Origin: Sphingobium scionense
GTDB lineage: Bacteria > Pseudomonadota > Alphaproteobacteria > Sphingomonadales > Sphingomonadaceae
Direction of reading: 5' to 3'
Assembly: GCF_014197035.1 (NCBI RefSeq)
Contig: NZ_JACIEU010000008.1
Span: 62,001-126,000 of the forward strand
DNA length: 64,000 nt
The notes under the pieces are model-generated. The model was not told where the DNA came from. It saw nothing but the letters and a program-made list of their open reading frames with translations, and searched no databases. A program made the translations under genes and the position numbers. Positions 1 through 11,668 of the stretch are shown piece by piece (the stretch's first letter is position 1; every line of letters starts with the position of its first letter).

Positions 1-1479
1 TCCTCGGTCAATATTCGCGAGCGGCTGGATTTCTCCTGCGCCCTGTTCGACGCGGCCGGCAATCTGGTCGCCAATGCGCCGCACATGCCGGTCCATCTGG
101 GCAGCATGGGGGAAAGCATCCGCGCGGTCATGCGCCGGCGCGGGATCGGTGCCGATGGCCGGGCGATCGACGGGCGCGGCATGCTGCCGGGCGACGTCTA
201 CGCGCTCAACGCGCCCTATGATGGCGGCACGCACCTGCCCGACGTGACGGTGGTGATGCCGGTGTTCGTGGATGAGACGGCGCGCGCGCCCGCCTTCTAT
301 GTCGCGGCGCGCGGCCATCATGCCGATATTGGCGGCATCTCGCCCGGCTCCATGCCGCCCGACAGCCGCAGCATCGAGGAAGAGGGCATCGTCCTCGACA
401 ATGTGATGGTTGTGGATCAGGGCCGCTTCCTGGAGGGCGATCTGCGGGCGTTGCTGGGGTCGGGCCGCTGGCCCTCGCGCAATATCGACCAGAATATCGC
501 TGACCTGTCCGCCCAGATCGCCGCCTGCGCCAAGGGCGCGGCCGAGCTGCAGCGGATCAGCGGCGATTATGGCGCCGATGTCGTGGCCGCCTATATGGGC
601 CATGTGCAGGATCAGGCCGAGGCGGCGGTGCGCCGGCTGATCGATCGCCTGTCCGACGGGCACTATCGCTATGCGATGGACAATGGGGCGGAGGTGGTCG
701 TCCGCGTGACGATCGACCGGGCGGCGCGGGGGGCGACGGTGGATTTCACCGGTACGTCGGACCAGTTGCCGGGCAATTTCAACGCGCCCTTGTCGGTCGC
801 GCGCGCGGCCCTGCTCTATGTCGTGCGGACGCTGGTGGACGAGGCGGTGCCGATGAATGACGGTTGCCTCAAGCCCATGACTTTGGTGGTGCCGGAGGGA
901 TCGCTGCTGCGACCGCGCTATCCCGCGGCGGTGGTCGCCGGCAATGTCGAGACCAGTCAGGTCGTCACCGACGCGCTGTTCGGCGCGCTGGGCGTGATGG
1001 CGGGCGCGCAGGGGACGATGAACAATTTCACCTTCGGCAATGCGCGCCACCAATATTATGAAACCATCTCGGGCGGATCGGGCGCCGGGCCGGATTTCGA
1101 CGGCGCCGATGTAGTGCAGACCCACATGACGAACAGCCGCCTGACCGACCCCGAAATATTGGAAAGCCGATTCCCGGTGCTGCTGGAGGAATTTTCAATT
1201 CGGCCCGGATCGGGCGGCGCGGGCGCCCATCAGGGCGGCAATGGCGGGCTGCGCCGCATCCGCTTCCTGGAGGATATGACCGCCGGCATCCTGGCCAACC
1301 GGCGCAGCGTGCCGCCCTTTGGCCTTGACGGTGGCGCGCCCGGCGGGCTGGGGCGCAACTGGGTCGAGCGTGGCGACGGCCGGATCGAGATGCTGGGCGC
1401 GACCGGATCGGCGCAGATGGCACCGGGCGACGTCTTCGTGATCGAGACGCCGGGCGGCGGCGGATTCGGCAAGGGCTGA
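1..1479 (+). CDS. Hydantoinase B / 5-oxoprolinase B-domain protein, 5'-truncated by the window edge
   Basis: The reading frame is open from base 1, before the first ATG at 85, and begins with residues [17 protein letters not shown], so the true start lies outside the window. The HyuB family forms the C-terminal half or partner subunit of ATP-dependent 5-oxoprolinases and hydantoinases, which open cyclic amides. Seen here: the [10 protein letters not shown] segment, the metal-site-like GHHADIGG motif followed by PGSMPP, and a C-terminal [12 protein letters not shown] stretch, all typical of the 5-oxoprolinase branch. Whether it is fused to a HyuA domain or is a separate subunit cannot be seen. 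The next gene is convergent and 48 bases away. Confidence 0.88.
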   Translation, partial: SSVNIRERLDFSCALFDAAGNLVANAPHMPVHLGSMGESIRAVMRRRGIGADGRAIDGRGMLPGDVYALNAPYDGGTHLPDVTVVMPVFVDETARAPAFYVAARGHHADIGGISPGSMPPDSRSIEEEGIVLDNVMVVDQGRFLEGDLRALLGSGRWPSRNIDQNIADLSAQIAACAKGAAELQRISGDYGADVVAAYMGHVQDQAEAAVRRLIDRLSDGHYRYAMDNGAEVVVRVTIDRAARGATVDFTGTSDQLPGNFNAPLSVARAALLYVVRTLVDEAVPMNDGCLKPMTLVVPEGSLLRPRYPAAVVAGNVETSQVVTDALFGALGVMAGAQGTMNNFTFGNARHQYYETISGGSGAGPDFDGADVVQTHMTNSRLTDPEILESRFPVLLEEFSIRPGSGGAGAHQGGNGGLRRIRFLEDMTAGILANRRSVPPFGLDGGAPGGLGRNWVERGDGRIEMLGATGSAQMAPGDVFVIETPGGGGFGKG

Positions 1480-1527
1480 TCCACCTCCGCCCGCAGCCAG
1501 CGAACGGAGGCGGGGAGGCGGAGTGCG

Positions 1528-2286
1528 CTAGTCCCGCCAGCTCTTGTCGGTGCGGTCGATCAGGCGGACCATCGCCTGGAAATCGGGCACGCCGACGCCG
1601 ACCGGCAATTGCACGCCGGCGAGATCCCGCTGATGCACGGCGATGACATCGGCCGGGATATCCACCGGCGTGCCGGCGGCGCAGGCCGCGACCTGAATCT
1701 CGCAGGCGCGCTGGAGCATCCATTGCATCAGGAAGGCTTCGGGCAGGCTCTTGGCCATCACCAGCGTGCCATGGTTGCGCAGCATCATGATTCGCCGCTC
1801 GCCCAGATTGGCGATCAGCCTTTCCCCTTCCTCCGGCCGGATCGTGACGCCTTCAAAGTCATGATAGGCGATCCGCCCGGCAAAGGCGGCGGCGTAGAAA
1901 TTGATCGGCCGCAACCCTTCGCGCGTGGCGCTGACTGCCATGCCCGCCGTGCTATGGGTGTGGATGATGCAATGGGCGTCGGGCAGGTGGCGGTGGAAGA
2001 CGCTATGCTGGGTGAAGCCGGCGCGATTGACCGGATAGGGGCTGCCGTCCAGCACATGGCCGTCAATGTCGATCTTGACCAGGTTGGATGCGGTGACCTC
2101 GCTGTAGAGCAGGCCGAACGGGTTGATGAGGAAGGCGTTCTCCTCATCGGGCACGCGCAGGGTGATATGGTTGTAGATGAGTTCCGACCAGCCGAGATGG
2201 TCGAAGATGCGGTAGCAGGCGGCGAGCTGCTGGCGCGCCTCCCATTCGGCGGGCGACATGTCGGGCTGTCTGGCGGCACTTGCCAT
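1528..2286 (-). CDS. Class II aldolase/adducin family protein
   Basis: A protein of about 252 aa with the class II aldolase fold, the family of fuculose-phosphate aldolase and related zinc-dependent aldolases, decarboxylases and epimerases. The zinc-site HTHS motif (in IIHTHSTAGMAV) and the later LRNHGTLVMAKS segment are both visible. The ORF extends to an ATG at 2292, but AGGAGG at 2293-2298 directly abuts that codon. The second ATG, at 2286, lies six bases from it and is the better start. The substrate cannot be assigned. The gene converges on the HyuB gene and diverges from rpsU. Sphingomonads often carry such proteins next to catabolic genes. Confidence 0.82.
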   Translation of the reverse strand: MASAARQPDMSPAEWEARQQLAACYRIFDHLGWSELIYNHITLRVPDEENAFLINPFGLLYSEVTASNLVKIDIDGHVLDGSPYPVNRAGFTQHSVFHRHLPDAHCIIHTHSTAGMAVSATREGLRPINFYAAAFAGRIAYHDFEGVTIRPEEGERLIANLGERRIMMLRNHGTLVMAKSLPEAFLMQWMLQRACEIQVAACAAGTPVDIPADVIAVHQRDLAGVQLPVGVGVPDFQAMVRLIDRTDKSWRD

Positions 2287-2519
2287 GGCCATCCTCCTTT
2301 ATATTATGGGCGCCACTATCCTCCGCTCGACGCAATCTGTCGAGGGAAAGGGCGTGAAAGCCCTGCAGGGGTTGAATTTGCCCGACTCTGCTGATAGGGC
2401 GCGCCCCACATGCCTCAGGGTGACCTGTGGCGACTCACGGATTTTTATATTCGGTCGGCCCGTCGGGAGGGTTTCATTCCTGGCGATCCGCCCGTTTTCG
2501 ATTGGAGATTGACGGACTT

Positions 2520-2726
2520 ATGCAGATCATCGTTCGCGACAACAATGTCGACCAGGCCCTCCGCGCGCTCAAGAAGAAGCTGCAGCGTGAAGGCGTGTAT
2601 CGCGAAATGAAGCTGCGTCGTCACTACGAGAAGCCTTCGGAAAAGCGTGCGCGCGAAAAGGCGGCTGCTGTCCGCCGCGCCCGCAAGCTGGAGCGCAAGC
2701 GCGCCGAGCGCGACGGCGTCCGTTAA
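2520..2726 (+). CDS. rpsU: 30S ribosomal protein S21
   Basis: A 68-aa, strongly basic protein beginning [20 protein letters not shown] and ending in an Arg/Lys-rich tail, the standard S21 layout. S21 binds the 30S subunit near the 16S rRNA 3' end and helps initiation. The frame is open back to 2427, but the S21 family starts at MQII. A GGAG at 2504-2507 lies 12 bases upstream. A hairpin follows the stop at 2739-2767. Confidence 0.97.
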   Translation: MQIIVRDNNVDQALRALKKKLQREGVYREMKLRRHYEKPSEKRAREKAAAVRRARKLERKRAERDGVR

Positions 2727-2738
2727 GGATTGCCGATA

Positions 2739-2772
2739 TCAGGACGGCCGGTTCGTGGTCGTCCTGACTCTT
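2739..2772 (+). terminator. Hairpin after rpsU, possible weak terminator
   Basis: TCAGGACG (2739-2746) pairs perfectly with CGTCCTGA (2760-2767) around a 13-base loop, followed by a short T-containing stretch (CTCTTTG). The T tract is poor, so it may only attenuate transcription into the FKBP gene. Confidence 0.4.
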
Positions 2773-2809
2773 TGCTGATTTCCCGTTCTTCATTGCGAGG
2801 CGTTCGCCC

Positions 2810-3391
2810 ATGTCCACGACGGCTGTCCCCCTTCGTCCTATCGCCAAGGGGTCGCTGACGCGACTCTGGATCGGCGTCGCCGCGATCGCGCTGGCGGCCG
2901 GTGGTTTGGCCTGGGCAGGGCAGCAGGGCGTGGAAGCATCGCCAGCAGCCTTCCTGACGCAGAACACCCATGCCGCTGGCGTGGTGACGACCGAGTCGGG
3001 CCTTCAGTACAAGGTGCTGGAGGAAGGCAGCGGGCCAAGCCCGACGACCACCGACGTCGCGCTGGTGGGCTATAAGGGCACGCTGCTCGACGGCACCGTG
3101 TTCGACGAGAATCCGCAGACGCCGATGCCCGTCGACGGCGTCGTGCCCGGCTTCTCGGAAGGCCTGCAGAAGATGAAGAAGGGCGGCAAGTACCGCCTGT
3201 GGATCCCGCCGCAGCTTGGCTATGGCGAGCAGGCGGCCGGTCCGATCCCGGCCAATTCGGTGCTGGTGTTCGATGTCCAGCTGCACGACTTCAAGTCGCG
3301 GGCGGAAATCATGCAGATGCAGCAGCAGATGCAGCAGATGCAGGGTGGCCTGCCCCAGGGGGCTGTCCCGCAAGGTATCCCAGGTAACTGA
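2810..3391 (+). CDS. FKBP-type peptidyl-prolyl cis-trans isomerase, membrane-anchored or periplasmic
   Basis: A 193-aa protein. Residues about 18-40 form a hydrophobic segment (LWIGVAAIALAAGGLAWAG) that should export or anchor it. Residues about 60-165 are an FKBP domain with GLQYKVLEEGSG, the VGYKGTLLDGTVFD strand, VVPGFSEGLQKMKKGG and LGYGEQA. FKBPs catalyse isomerisation of Xaa-Pro bonds and assist folding, here in the envelope. The C-terminal tail is unusual in being rich in Gln and Met (repeated MQQQ/MQQM), encoded by a short ATGCAG-type DNA repeat. The gene ends at a strong bidirectional terminator. Confidence 0.92.
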   Translation: MSTTAVPLRPIAKGSLTRLWIGVAAIALAAGGLAWAGQQGVEASPAAFLTQNTHAAGVVTTESGLQYKVLEEGSGPSPTTTDVALVGYKGTLLDGTVFDENPQTPMPVDGVVPGFSEGLQKMKKGGKYRLWIPPQLGYGEQAAGPIPANSVLVFDVQLHDFKSRAEIMQMQQQMQQMQGGLPQGAVPQGIPGN

Positions 3392-3411
3392 TCCGATCGA
3401 TCCGCGAGTAG

Positions 3412-3440
3412 AAAAGGGCCTGGTTTCCAGGCCCTTTTTC
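3412..3440. terminator. Strong bidirectional intrinsic terminator
   Basis: AAAAGGGCCTGG (3412-3423) pairs perfectly over 12 bases with CCAGGCCCTTTT (3427-3438) across a TTT loop. T runs flank one side and A runs the other, so it can end transcripts from both the FKBP gene and the convergent small gene at 3449. Confidence 0.88.
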
Positions 3441-3448
3441 TTTGGTGA

Positions 3449-3775
3449 TCAGAGGCTGGCCTGGTCGCCGGGCGCTGATGGCGGGAAAGCCAATCCTTCG
3501 GCATTGCCGACCTTCTCCTCTCCGGTGAACAGGCGGTCGAGGCGTGCCTTCACGTCGCGCCGATATTCGACGCAGGACACCGAACGGGGGGCGCCGATGT
3601 CGATATCGTCGGCGATCGCCGACTTGATCCGTTCCAGCGCGTCATTGTCGAGGATGCCGGCCCGATGCAGTTCCCGGCAGAGCTGCACCATTCCGGCGGC
3701 GGTTGCCTGAGCCCGCATGCCGACATTGGTCAGTTCGAAATGCAGCTTCTTCTGCTGCTCCATAGCCACGGTCAT
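3449..3775 (-). CDS. Small conserved-looking protein of unknown function (108 aa)
   Basis: I do not recognise a named domain. The 108-aa product is soluble, with no signal peptide or membrane segment, and two apparent helical stretches (residues about 5-40 and 45-85). It has Cys residues near 33 and 68. A clear ribosome site, AGGAGA at 3781-3786, lies five bases before the ATG, and the gene ends at the shared terminator, so it is probably real. It lies between the FKBP gene and the AI-2E-type gene. Confidence 0.62.
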   Translation of the reverse strand: MTVAMEQQKKLHFELTNVGMRAQATAAGMVQLCRELHRAGILDNDALERIKSAIADDIDIGAPRSVSCVEYRRDVKARLDRLFTGEEKVGNAEGLAFPPSAPGDQASL

Positions 3776-3841
3776 GCCATTCTCTCCTTTCGCTTTAGGA
3801 TAGAAGCGCAGGAGCGATCGTTACGTTCCGGGAAGCATTCG

Positions 3842-4825
3842 TCAATCGCCGTTTTTATCGTCGCTTTTCAGGATGGTCGTTCCAGCCAGCGCCTTGGAGC
3901 GTTCCTCCAGATAGACCTTGATCATGGCAACGATCGGATCGGCCAGGAACAGGCCCATGATGCCGAACAGCGCGCCGAGCAGGATCTGCGCCGCCAGCAC
4001 CAGTGCGGGTGCCAGATCGGTCGCGCGCTTGGCCACCATCGGCACGATCAGATAGCCGTCGATGATCTGCACCGCCATGTAGACGCCAAAGGCATAGAGG
4101 CCGGTATGGGTGCCGCCGGAAAAGCCGACGAGGACGATCAGCACGCCCGAGATGATCGCGCCGATATTGGGCAGGAAGGCGAGCAGGCCGGTGAGGATGC
4201 CGAGCAGGCCGGCCATCGGCACGCCGCCGGCCCACAGCAGCAGCCATACGCCCACGCCCTCCACCGCCATGCCGATCAGCCGGCCGAACATCAGCCGGCG
4301 CAGGGTGAAGGCCATCTTGTCGGCGACGGTGTAGAAATGGGCGCGCTTGTTCATCGGCAGCATCCAGGCGACGCCGCGTTCATAGAGCTTGGGTTCGACC
4401 GCGATGAAGATCGCCAGCACCAGCATCATGACGCCGCTGGTGATCGCGCCGACGGCGGTGCCGACGGCGGCGGTGACCCGGCCCATGGAACTCATCGCCT
4501 GCTGGGCCAGGCTCTTGAGGTCTTCGGGCGTGGTGGTGATGCCCAGTTGCTGCATCCAGCCGCCGACCCGCTCCACCTGCGCCTCGACGATGGTGCGCAT
4601 CGCCTGCGCCTGGGCGGCCAGGCTGGAGCCGGTGAGGTAGAAGGTATAGGCGAGGAAGGCGACGACGGCGAGCAGGACGATCGTCAGGCGCCAGCCCCGG
4701 CCGATCGGCAGCACGCGGCCCAAGAGGCGGGTGCCGCCATCCATCATGGTGGTGAAGACCAGCGCGCCCAGGATCAGCATGATCGGCTGGGCCAGCAGCA
4801 CGATCAGGGCGATGCCGATCGCCAT
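3842..4825 (-). CDS. AI-2E family (PerM/UPF0118) transporter, probably frameshifted at the N-terminus
   Basis: A 327-aa polytopic membrane protein with several hydrophobic segments and family features such as MMDGGTRLLGRVLP near the N-terminus and GRLIGMAVEGVGVW and FLPNIGAIISG in the C-terminal half. Members are exporters or antiporters of poorly defined substrates. The annotated ATG at 4825 follows a TGA at 4850-4852 in the same frame. The other frame immediately upstream, from a TTG at 4938, encodes an N-terminus ending PLVQHEIKR that runs into GVWFAMAIGIAL if one base is added at the CCC run (4839-4841, + strand). With that base, the protein would be about 365 aa and would start 14 bases after lepB. 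See findings. Confidence 0.75.
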   Translation of the reverse strand: MAIGIALIVLLAQPIMLILGALVFTTMMDGGTRLLGRVLPIGRGWRLTIVLLAVVAFLAYTFYLTGSSLAAQAQAMRTIVEAQVERVGGWMQQLGITTTPEDLKSLAQQAMSSMGRVTAAVGTAVGAITSGVMMLVLAIFIAVEPKLYERGVAWMLPMNKRAHFYTVADKMAFTLRRLMFGRLIGMAVEGVGVWLLLWAGGVPMAGLLGILTGLLAFLPNIGAIISGVLIVLVGFSGGTHTGLYAFGVYMAVQIIDGYLIVPMVAKRATDLAPALVLAAQILLGALFGIMGLFLADPIVAMIKVYLEERSKALAGTTILKSDDKNGD

Positions 4826-4952
4826 CGCGAACCAGACGCCCGCTTGATCTCATGCTGGACCAGCGGGCTGCGCAATTCGCTGGGGCCGGGTTGCTCGATA
4901 TGCTGCTGCTGCGCGTCGCTCAAACCCGGAACCCCCAATTAATCGCTGTGAA

Positions 4953-5867
4953 CTATTTCGCCTCGGTAACGCTCTGGGGGCGCAGGCTGTTCCCGGCGCG
5001 GCCGCCACGGAAGGCATGGAACCAGCTGATCGGATTCCAGCTCGAATCGCCGTCCAGGCTGAAGGTGATGAATTCGGCGCGGCCGCCGATCGCTTCCCAC
5101 GGCACCGGCCCGCCCAGGCCGTTTTCCTCCAGCGGGGCGCGGCTGTCGGCGCTGTTGTCGCGATTGTCGCCCATCAGGAAGACATGGTCGGCGGGCACGC
5201 GGACCGGACCATACCAGTCGAGCGCGCTCGGCCCCATGTCGATCGTCACATAGGTCTTGCCGTTGGGCAGGACTTCCTGTCGCACCGGCAGTTCGCACCA
5301 GCTCTTGCCCGCCTTGTCAGTCACCAGCGCGCCGGGGAACTGCATCGGCGGGCAGGGGGCGTTGCCGTCGACCGCTATGCGCAGGGGCTTGAGCACCTTC
5401 TGTGGCACCGGCACGCCGTTCAGGATCACCTGGCCGCCGCGCACTTCGATAATGTCGCCGGGCAGGCCGATGACGCGCTTGATATAATCCTCGCGCCGGT
5501 TCTGGGGGCTGACGATGACGATGTCGCCACGCTCGGGCAGATGGCCCAATATGCGCCCCTTCAGGAAGGGTAGGGGATGGAAGCTGGGGCTGACATAGGA
5601 CCAGCCATAGGGAAATTTGCTGACCACCAGCCGGTCGCCCTTCAGCAGCACCGGCATCATCGATTCCGACGGGATGTAGAAGGGCTTGGCGACGAAGCTG
5701 TGGAAGGCCAGCACGGCGAGGATGAGCAGCACGATGCTCTTCACCTCATGCCACCAATTCACTCCGCTGCTGCCGGCCCCGCTGTTGCCTGCCTCCTTGT
5801 CGTCGGCTGCCGTTTCGGGCGCGGCGGGGGGCAGGGGGTCGGTTTGTGTCATGTCGACTGCCGTCAT
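4953..5867 (-). CDS. lepB: Signal peptidase I
   Basis: A 304-aa inner-membrane serine protease that cleaves signal peptides from exported proteins. After a proline-rich cytosolic N-terminus, residues around 50-65 form a membrane anchor (IVLLILAVLAFHSFV). The serine box PSESMMPVLLKGD, the lysine box (YIKRVIGLPGD) and the GDNRDNSADSR box are all present, so the Ser/Lys dyad is intact. The frame is open to 5945, but the ATG at 5867 avoids the acpS overlap; an ATG at 5852 is an alternative. No clear ribosome site is seen. It is part of the pyrE-pdxJ-acpS-lepB operon. Confidence 0.95.
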   Translation of the reverse strand: MTAVDMTQTDPLPPAAPETAADDKEAGNSGAGSSGVNWWHEVKSIVLLILAVLAFHSFVAKPFYIPSESMMPVLLKGDRLVVSKFPYGWSYVSPSFHPLPFLKGRILGHLPERGDIVIVSPQNRREDYIKRVIGLPGDIIEVRGGQVILNGVPVPQKVLKPLRIAVDGNAPCPPMQFPGALVTDKAGKSWCELPVRQEVLPNGKTYVTIDMGPSALDWYGPVRVPADHVFLMGDNRDNSADSRAPLEENGLGGPVPWEAIGGRAEFITFSLDGDSSWNPISWFHAFRGGRAGNSLRPQSVTEAK

Positions 5868-5902
5868 GGAAGGGCTATGCTCGGATGGGGAGGGCGGCCC
5901 GC

Positions 5903-6304
5903 TCAAAGCGGCAGCGCCTCGATGATGACGAAGGCCTGCGCCCATGGATGATCGTCCGTGAGCGTCAGGTGAATGACCGGCTTGTAACCCGCCGGCACCA
6001 TCGATGCCAGCCGCTGTGCCGCGCCGCCGGTCAGCGCCAAAGTGGGCGCGCCGCTGGGCGCGTTGACGACGCCGATATCCTTCATGAAGACCCCGGCCTT
6101 GAAGCCGGTGCCGACGGCCTTGGAAAAGGCCTCCTTGGCAGCGAAGCGCTTGGCCAGCGTGCCGGCCTTGGTGAAGGGGCGACGTTCCGCCTTGGCCTGC
6201 TCGACATCGGTGAAGACGCGCTGGACGAACCGGTCCCCGAAACGGTCGAGCGAATTCTGGATCCGCTCGATATTACAGAGATCGGAGCCGAGGCCGATGA
6301 TCAC
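5903..6304 (-). CDS. acpS: Holo-[acyl-carrier-protein] synthase
   Basis: A 133-aa enzyme that moves 4'-phosphopantetheine from CoA to the serine of acyl carrier protein. The start [15 protein letters not shown] holds the metal-binding Asp, and [16 protein letters not shown] holds the second acidic ligand and the Lys of the family signature. Length fits AcpS. The start codon lies 13 bases after the pdxJ stop, and lepB begins 35 bases after its end, as in many alphaproteobacteria. Confidence 0.96.
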   Translation of the reverse strand: MIIGLGSDLCNIERIQNSLDRFGDRFVQRVFTDVEQAKAERRPFTKAGTLAKRFAAKEAFSKAVGTGFKAGVFMKDIGVVNAPSGAPTLALTGGAAQRLASMVPAGYKPVIHLTLTDDHPWAQAFVIIEALPL

Positions 6305-6317
6305 GCTTTGGCGGCCT

Positions 6318-7049
6318 TCATCGGGCCAGGTCCATCTGGCGGCGCATTTCGCGGATGCTGGCTTCCAGTCCGCCGAAAATCGCCTCGCCGATCAGGAAAT
6401 GGCCGATATTGAGTTCGGCGATCTGTGGGATGGCGGCGATCGGCGCGACATTGTCGAAGGTGAGGCCATGGCCGGCGTGGGGTTCGATGCCGTTCTTGGC
6501 GGCGAGCGCGGCGGCGTCGGCGATGCGGCGCAGCTCGACCGCGCGCGCCTCGCCGGTCAGATGGGCATAGGCACCGGTGTGAAATTCGACCACGGGCGCG
6601 CCAAGCTGGATCGCGGCCTCGATCTGGGCGGCGTCGGCCTCGATGAACAGGCTGACGCGGATGCCGGCGTCGGTGAGCGCCGTGACGATCGGGCGCAGCA
6701 CCGCGATCTGGCCGGCGGCGTCGAGGCCGCCCTCGGTCGTGCGCTCCTCGCGCTTTTCCGGCACGATGCAGGCGGCGTGCGGCTTGTGCTTGAGGGCGAT
6801 GCCCAGCATTTCCTGCGTCGCCGCCATTTCCAGGTTCAGCGGCACGTCGAGCGAAGCCATCAGCATCGCGATATCGGCGTCGCGGATGTGGCGGCGATCC
6901 TCGCGCAGATGCGCGGTGATGCCGTTGGCGCCGGCCTTCACCGCCAGCAGCGCGGCCTTGACCGGATCGGGATGTTCGCCGCCCCGCGCGTTGCGGATCG
7001 TCGCCACATGGTCGATATTGACCCCCAGGCGCAGCGGAACGGCGGCCAT
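6318..7049 (-). CDS. pdxJ: Pyridoxine 5'-phosphate synthase
   Basis: A 243-aa cytosolic TIM-barrel enzyme that condenses 1-deoxyxylulose 5-phosphate with 3-amino-2-oxopropyl phosphate in vitamin B6 synthesis. The N-terminus [19 protein letters not shown] and the motifs [16 protein letters not shown] and [14 protein letters not shown] are characteristic. The frame is open further upstream, but the ATG at 7049 lies one base after the pyrE stop (7051-7053) and has GGAAG upstream, which gives translational coupling. Confidence 0.96.
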   Translation of the reverse strand: MAAVPLRLGVNIDHVATIRNARGGEHPDPVKAALLAVKAGANGITAHLREDRRHIRDADIAMLMASLDVPLNLEMAATQEMLGIALKHKPHAACIVPEKREERTTEGGLDAAGQIAVLRPIVTALTDAGIRVSLFIEADAAQIEAAIQLGAPVVEFHTGAYAHLTGEARAVELRRIADAAALAAKNGIEPHAGHGLTFDNVAPIAAIPQIAELNIGHFLIGEAIFGGLEASIREMRRQMDLAR

Positions 7050-7050
7050 C

Positions 7051-7632
7051 TTACTGCTTCCGGCTGCCGGGCTTGATCGCCGGCACCGCTTCCAGTTCGG
7101 GCGGCAGCTGATCGGCGTCATAGACCGGGAAATTGATGCTCACGAGCGGGTAGAAGGGAACACCCAGGTCCACTTCGCCGGCCGAACGATCGACCAGCGC
7201 CACTTCGGCGACGACGATGCCGCCTTCGCGCTCGACCGCCTCGATCGCCTGGCGCGAGGACAAGCCGGTGGTGACGACGTCTTCCACCATCAGCACTTTC
7301 TGCCCCGGCGATATGGCAAAGCCACGGCGCAGTTCGAACACGCCCTCGGGGCGCTCCAGGAACACCGCATCCTTGTCGAGCGCCCGGCCGACTTCATGGC
7401 CGACGATCAGGCCGCCCATGGCGGGCGAAACGACCAGGTCGATCTCCTGGCGCAGTTCGCGCGGCAATTGCTGCACGATCGCGCGGGCCAGCTTGCCGGC
7501 GCGCTCGGCATTCATCAGCACGCGGGCGCACTGCAGGTAATTGGCGCTGCGGCGGCCCGACGACAGGATGAAATGTCCTTCGAGCAGCGCACCTGCCGCC
7601 CGGAATTCTGCCAATACTTCTTCGTCGGTCAT
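7051..7632 (-). CDS. pyrE: Orotate phosphoribosyltransferase
   Basis: A 193-aa enzyme of pyrimidine synthesis that joins orotate and PRPP to give orotidine 5'-phosphate. The PRPP-binding motif [14 protein letters not shown] is visible, with the family segment [20 protein letters not shown] upstream. The frame is open to 7851, but the domain starts at [10 protein letters not shown], where an ATG at 7632 is preceded by a purine-rich GGGCGGA. It is the first gene of the leftward pyrE-pdxJ-acpS-lepB operon. Confidence 0.95.
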   Translation of the reverse strand: MTDEEVLAEFRAAGALLEGHFILSSGRRSANYLQCARVLMNAERAGKLARAIVQQLPRELRQEIDLVVSPAMGGLIVGHEVGRALDKDAVFLERPEGVFELRRGFAISPGQKVLMVEDVVTTGLSSRQAIEAVEREGGIVVAEVALVDRSAGEVDLGVPFYPLVSINFPVYDADQLPPELEAVPAIKPGSRKQ

Positions 7633-7797
7633 TCCGCCCTGTTCCAATATTCCGTTGCGGGGGATGCTCGAAACGGCTCCCGACCCGCCATATCGCACGG
7701 GCACGACATGCCCATGATCGCGCTCCTGTGCGCGAGGTGCGAGATAGGCGGGAGCGGGAGGCGTTGCAACAGCGAAGAAAATCTGGTCCACACTGAC

Positions 7798-7826
7798 TTG
7801 AGGCGGAAAAATTCCGTGCCTATAAG
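7798..7826 (+). promoter_or_regulatory. Sigma70-like promoter for the cytochrome oxidase operon
   Basis: TTGAGG at 7798-7803 and TATAAG at 7821-7826 are separated by exactly 17 bases. They lie about 90 bases before the ctaC start. The rest of the 281-bp divergent gap between pyrE and ctaC (7633-7913) shows no gene; the pyrE promoter must also be there but was not located. Confidence 0.5.
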
Positions 7827-7913
7827 CCGCGACAGACCGAACGGGCGGCAACGACGTGAAAAGCGGACGTTGATCGTTGCAGCGGCAACAAGGGGTTAGG
7901 GGTAGATGAGGCT

Positions 7914-10615
<2,702 letters not shown>

Positions 10616-10626
10616 TCGCCATGCGG

Positions 10627-10648
10627 GTGCCCGGTCCCGACCGGGCAC
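10627..10648 (+). other. Intercistronic hairpin between ctaD and ctaB
   Basis: GTGCCCGGTC (10627-10636) and GACCGGGCAC (10639-10648) are perfect inverted repeats with two bases between, so a loop of about 4-6 bases is likely. No T run follows. A second G/C stem (CCCC...GGGG, about 10655-10668) lies just downstream. The structure may adjust mRNA stability between oxidase subunit and assembly genes; this is inference. Confidence 0.45.
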
Positions 10649-10747
10649 TCCGTCCCCCTGCGGCGGGGCAGAAGGGTAGGACCGTCTGTCCATTTGCCGG
10701 AATCGGTCAGGGCCTGTATGGGGCGCCGGCTGATCGAAGAGGAGTTT

Positions 10748-11668
10748 ATGGCCAGTTCGCCGCTTTCGTCCGGGGCTAATGCCCCCGTCCTGCCCGCTCA
10801 TTGGCGCGATTTCGTCGCGCTGACCAAGCCGCGGGTGATGACGCTTGTGGTGTTCACGGGCCTGTGCGGGCTGCTCGCCGCGCCCGGCCATATCCATCCG
10901 GTGCTGGGCTTTACCGCGATATTGTGCATCGCGCTGGGCGCCGGCGCAGCCGCCGCGCTCAACCAGTGGTGGGAAGCCGATATCGACGCCAAGATGAAGC
11001 GCACCGCCAGCCGGCCGCTGCCCGCCGGGCGGATGGAGCGGCAGACGGCGCTGCATTTCGGCGTCGGCCTGTCCTTCTTCTCGGTGATCCTGATGGGGAT
11101 GGCGACCAACTGGCTGGCCGCCGCGGTGCTGACCGTCTCGATCCTCTTCTACGTCTTCATCTACACCATCTGGCTGAAACCCCGGACGGCGCAGAATATC
11201 GTCATCGGCGGCGCGGCCGGCGCCTTTCCGCCGGTGATCGGCTGGGCGGCGGTGACGGGCGACATCACCGCGCTGCCCGTCGCGCTCTTCATGCTGATCT
11301 TCTTCTGGACGCCGCCCCATTTCTGGGCGCTCGCGCTGTTCGTGAAGACCGATTACGCCGCCGCCGGCATTCCGATGCTGCCGGTCGTTTCGGGCGAGGT
11401 CGTGACCCGGCGCCAGATCCTCTTCTACACCTTCATCATGGCGGTTGCGGCGCTGGCCCCGGTCGTGCTGCACCTGACCGGTGCGATCTATGGCACCGCC
11501 GCGCTTGTCGGCACCGCGATCTTCGCGGCCATGGCCTTCCAGGTCTATCTGCGCCGCGAGAGCGATCCCGCGCGGATGGCGCCGGAAAAGCGATTGTTCA
11601 AATATTCGATCCTCTATCTCTTCCTCCTGTTCGGGGCAGTGGTCGTCGACCGCTGGCTGCTGGCATGA
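10748..11668 (+). CDS. ctaB: Protoheme IX farnesyltransferase (heme O synthase)
   Basis: A 306-aa UbiA-family membrane enzyme that adds a farnesyl group to heme B to make heme O, precursor of heme A. The prenyl-diphosphate motif around [15 protein letters not shown] and the second motif region ([18 protein letters not shown]) are visible, with about nine hydrophobic segments. The frame is open from 10694, but the ATG at 10748 has GAGGAG a few bases upstream and the family N-terminus follows it ([14 protein letters not shown]). The stop overlaps the next small gene by four bases (ATGA). Confidence 0.96.
   Translation: MASSPLSSGANAPVLPAHWRDFVALTKPRVMTLVVFTGLCGLLAAPGHIHPVLGFTAILCIALGAGAAAALNQWWEADIDAKMKRTASRPLPAGRMERQTALHFGVGLSFFSVILMGMATNWLAAAVLTVSILFYVFIYTIWLKPRTAQNIVIGGAAGAFPPVIGWAAVTGDITALPVALFMLIFFWTPPHFWALALFVKTDYAAAGIPMLPVVSGEVVTRRQILFYTFIMAVAALAPVVLHLTGAIYGTAALVGTAIFAAMAFQVYLRRESDPARMAPEKRLFKYSILYLFLLFGAVVVDRWLLA

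Noticed and set aside
3665..4942. A 425-codon plus-strand frame opposite the AI-2E-type gene
   Set aside because: Low-complexity His/Gln/Asp-rich product; the minus strand encodes a clear membrane protein.
10627..10648. The ctaD-ctaB hairpin as a terminator
   Set aside because: No T run follows, and the downstream genes are needed with ctaD for a working oxidase, so full termination there is unlikely.
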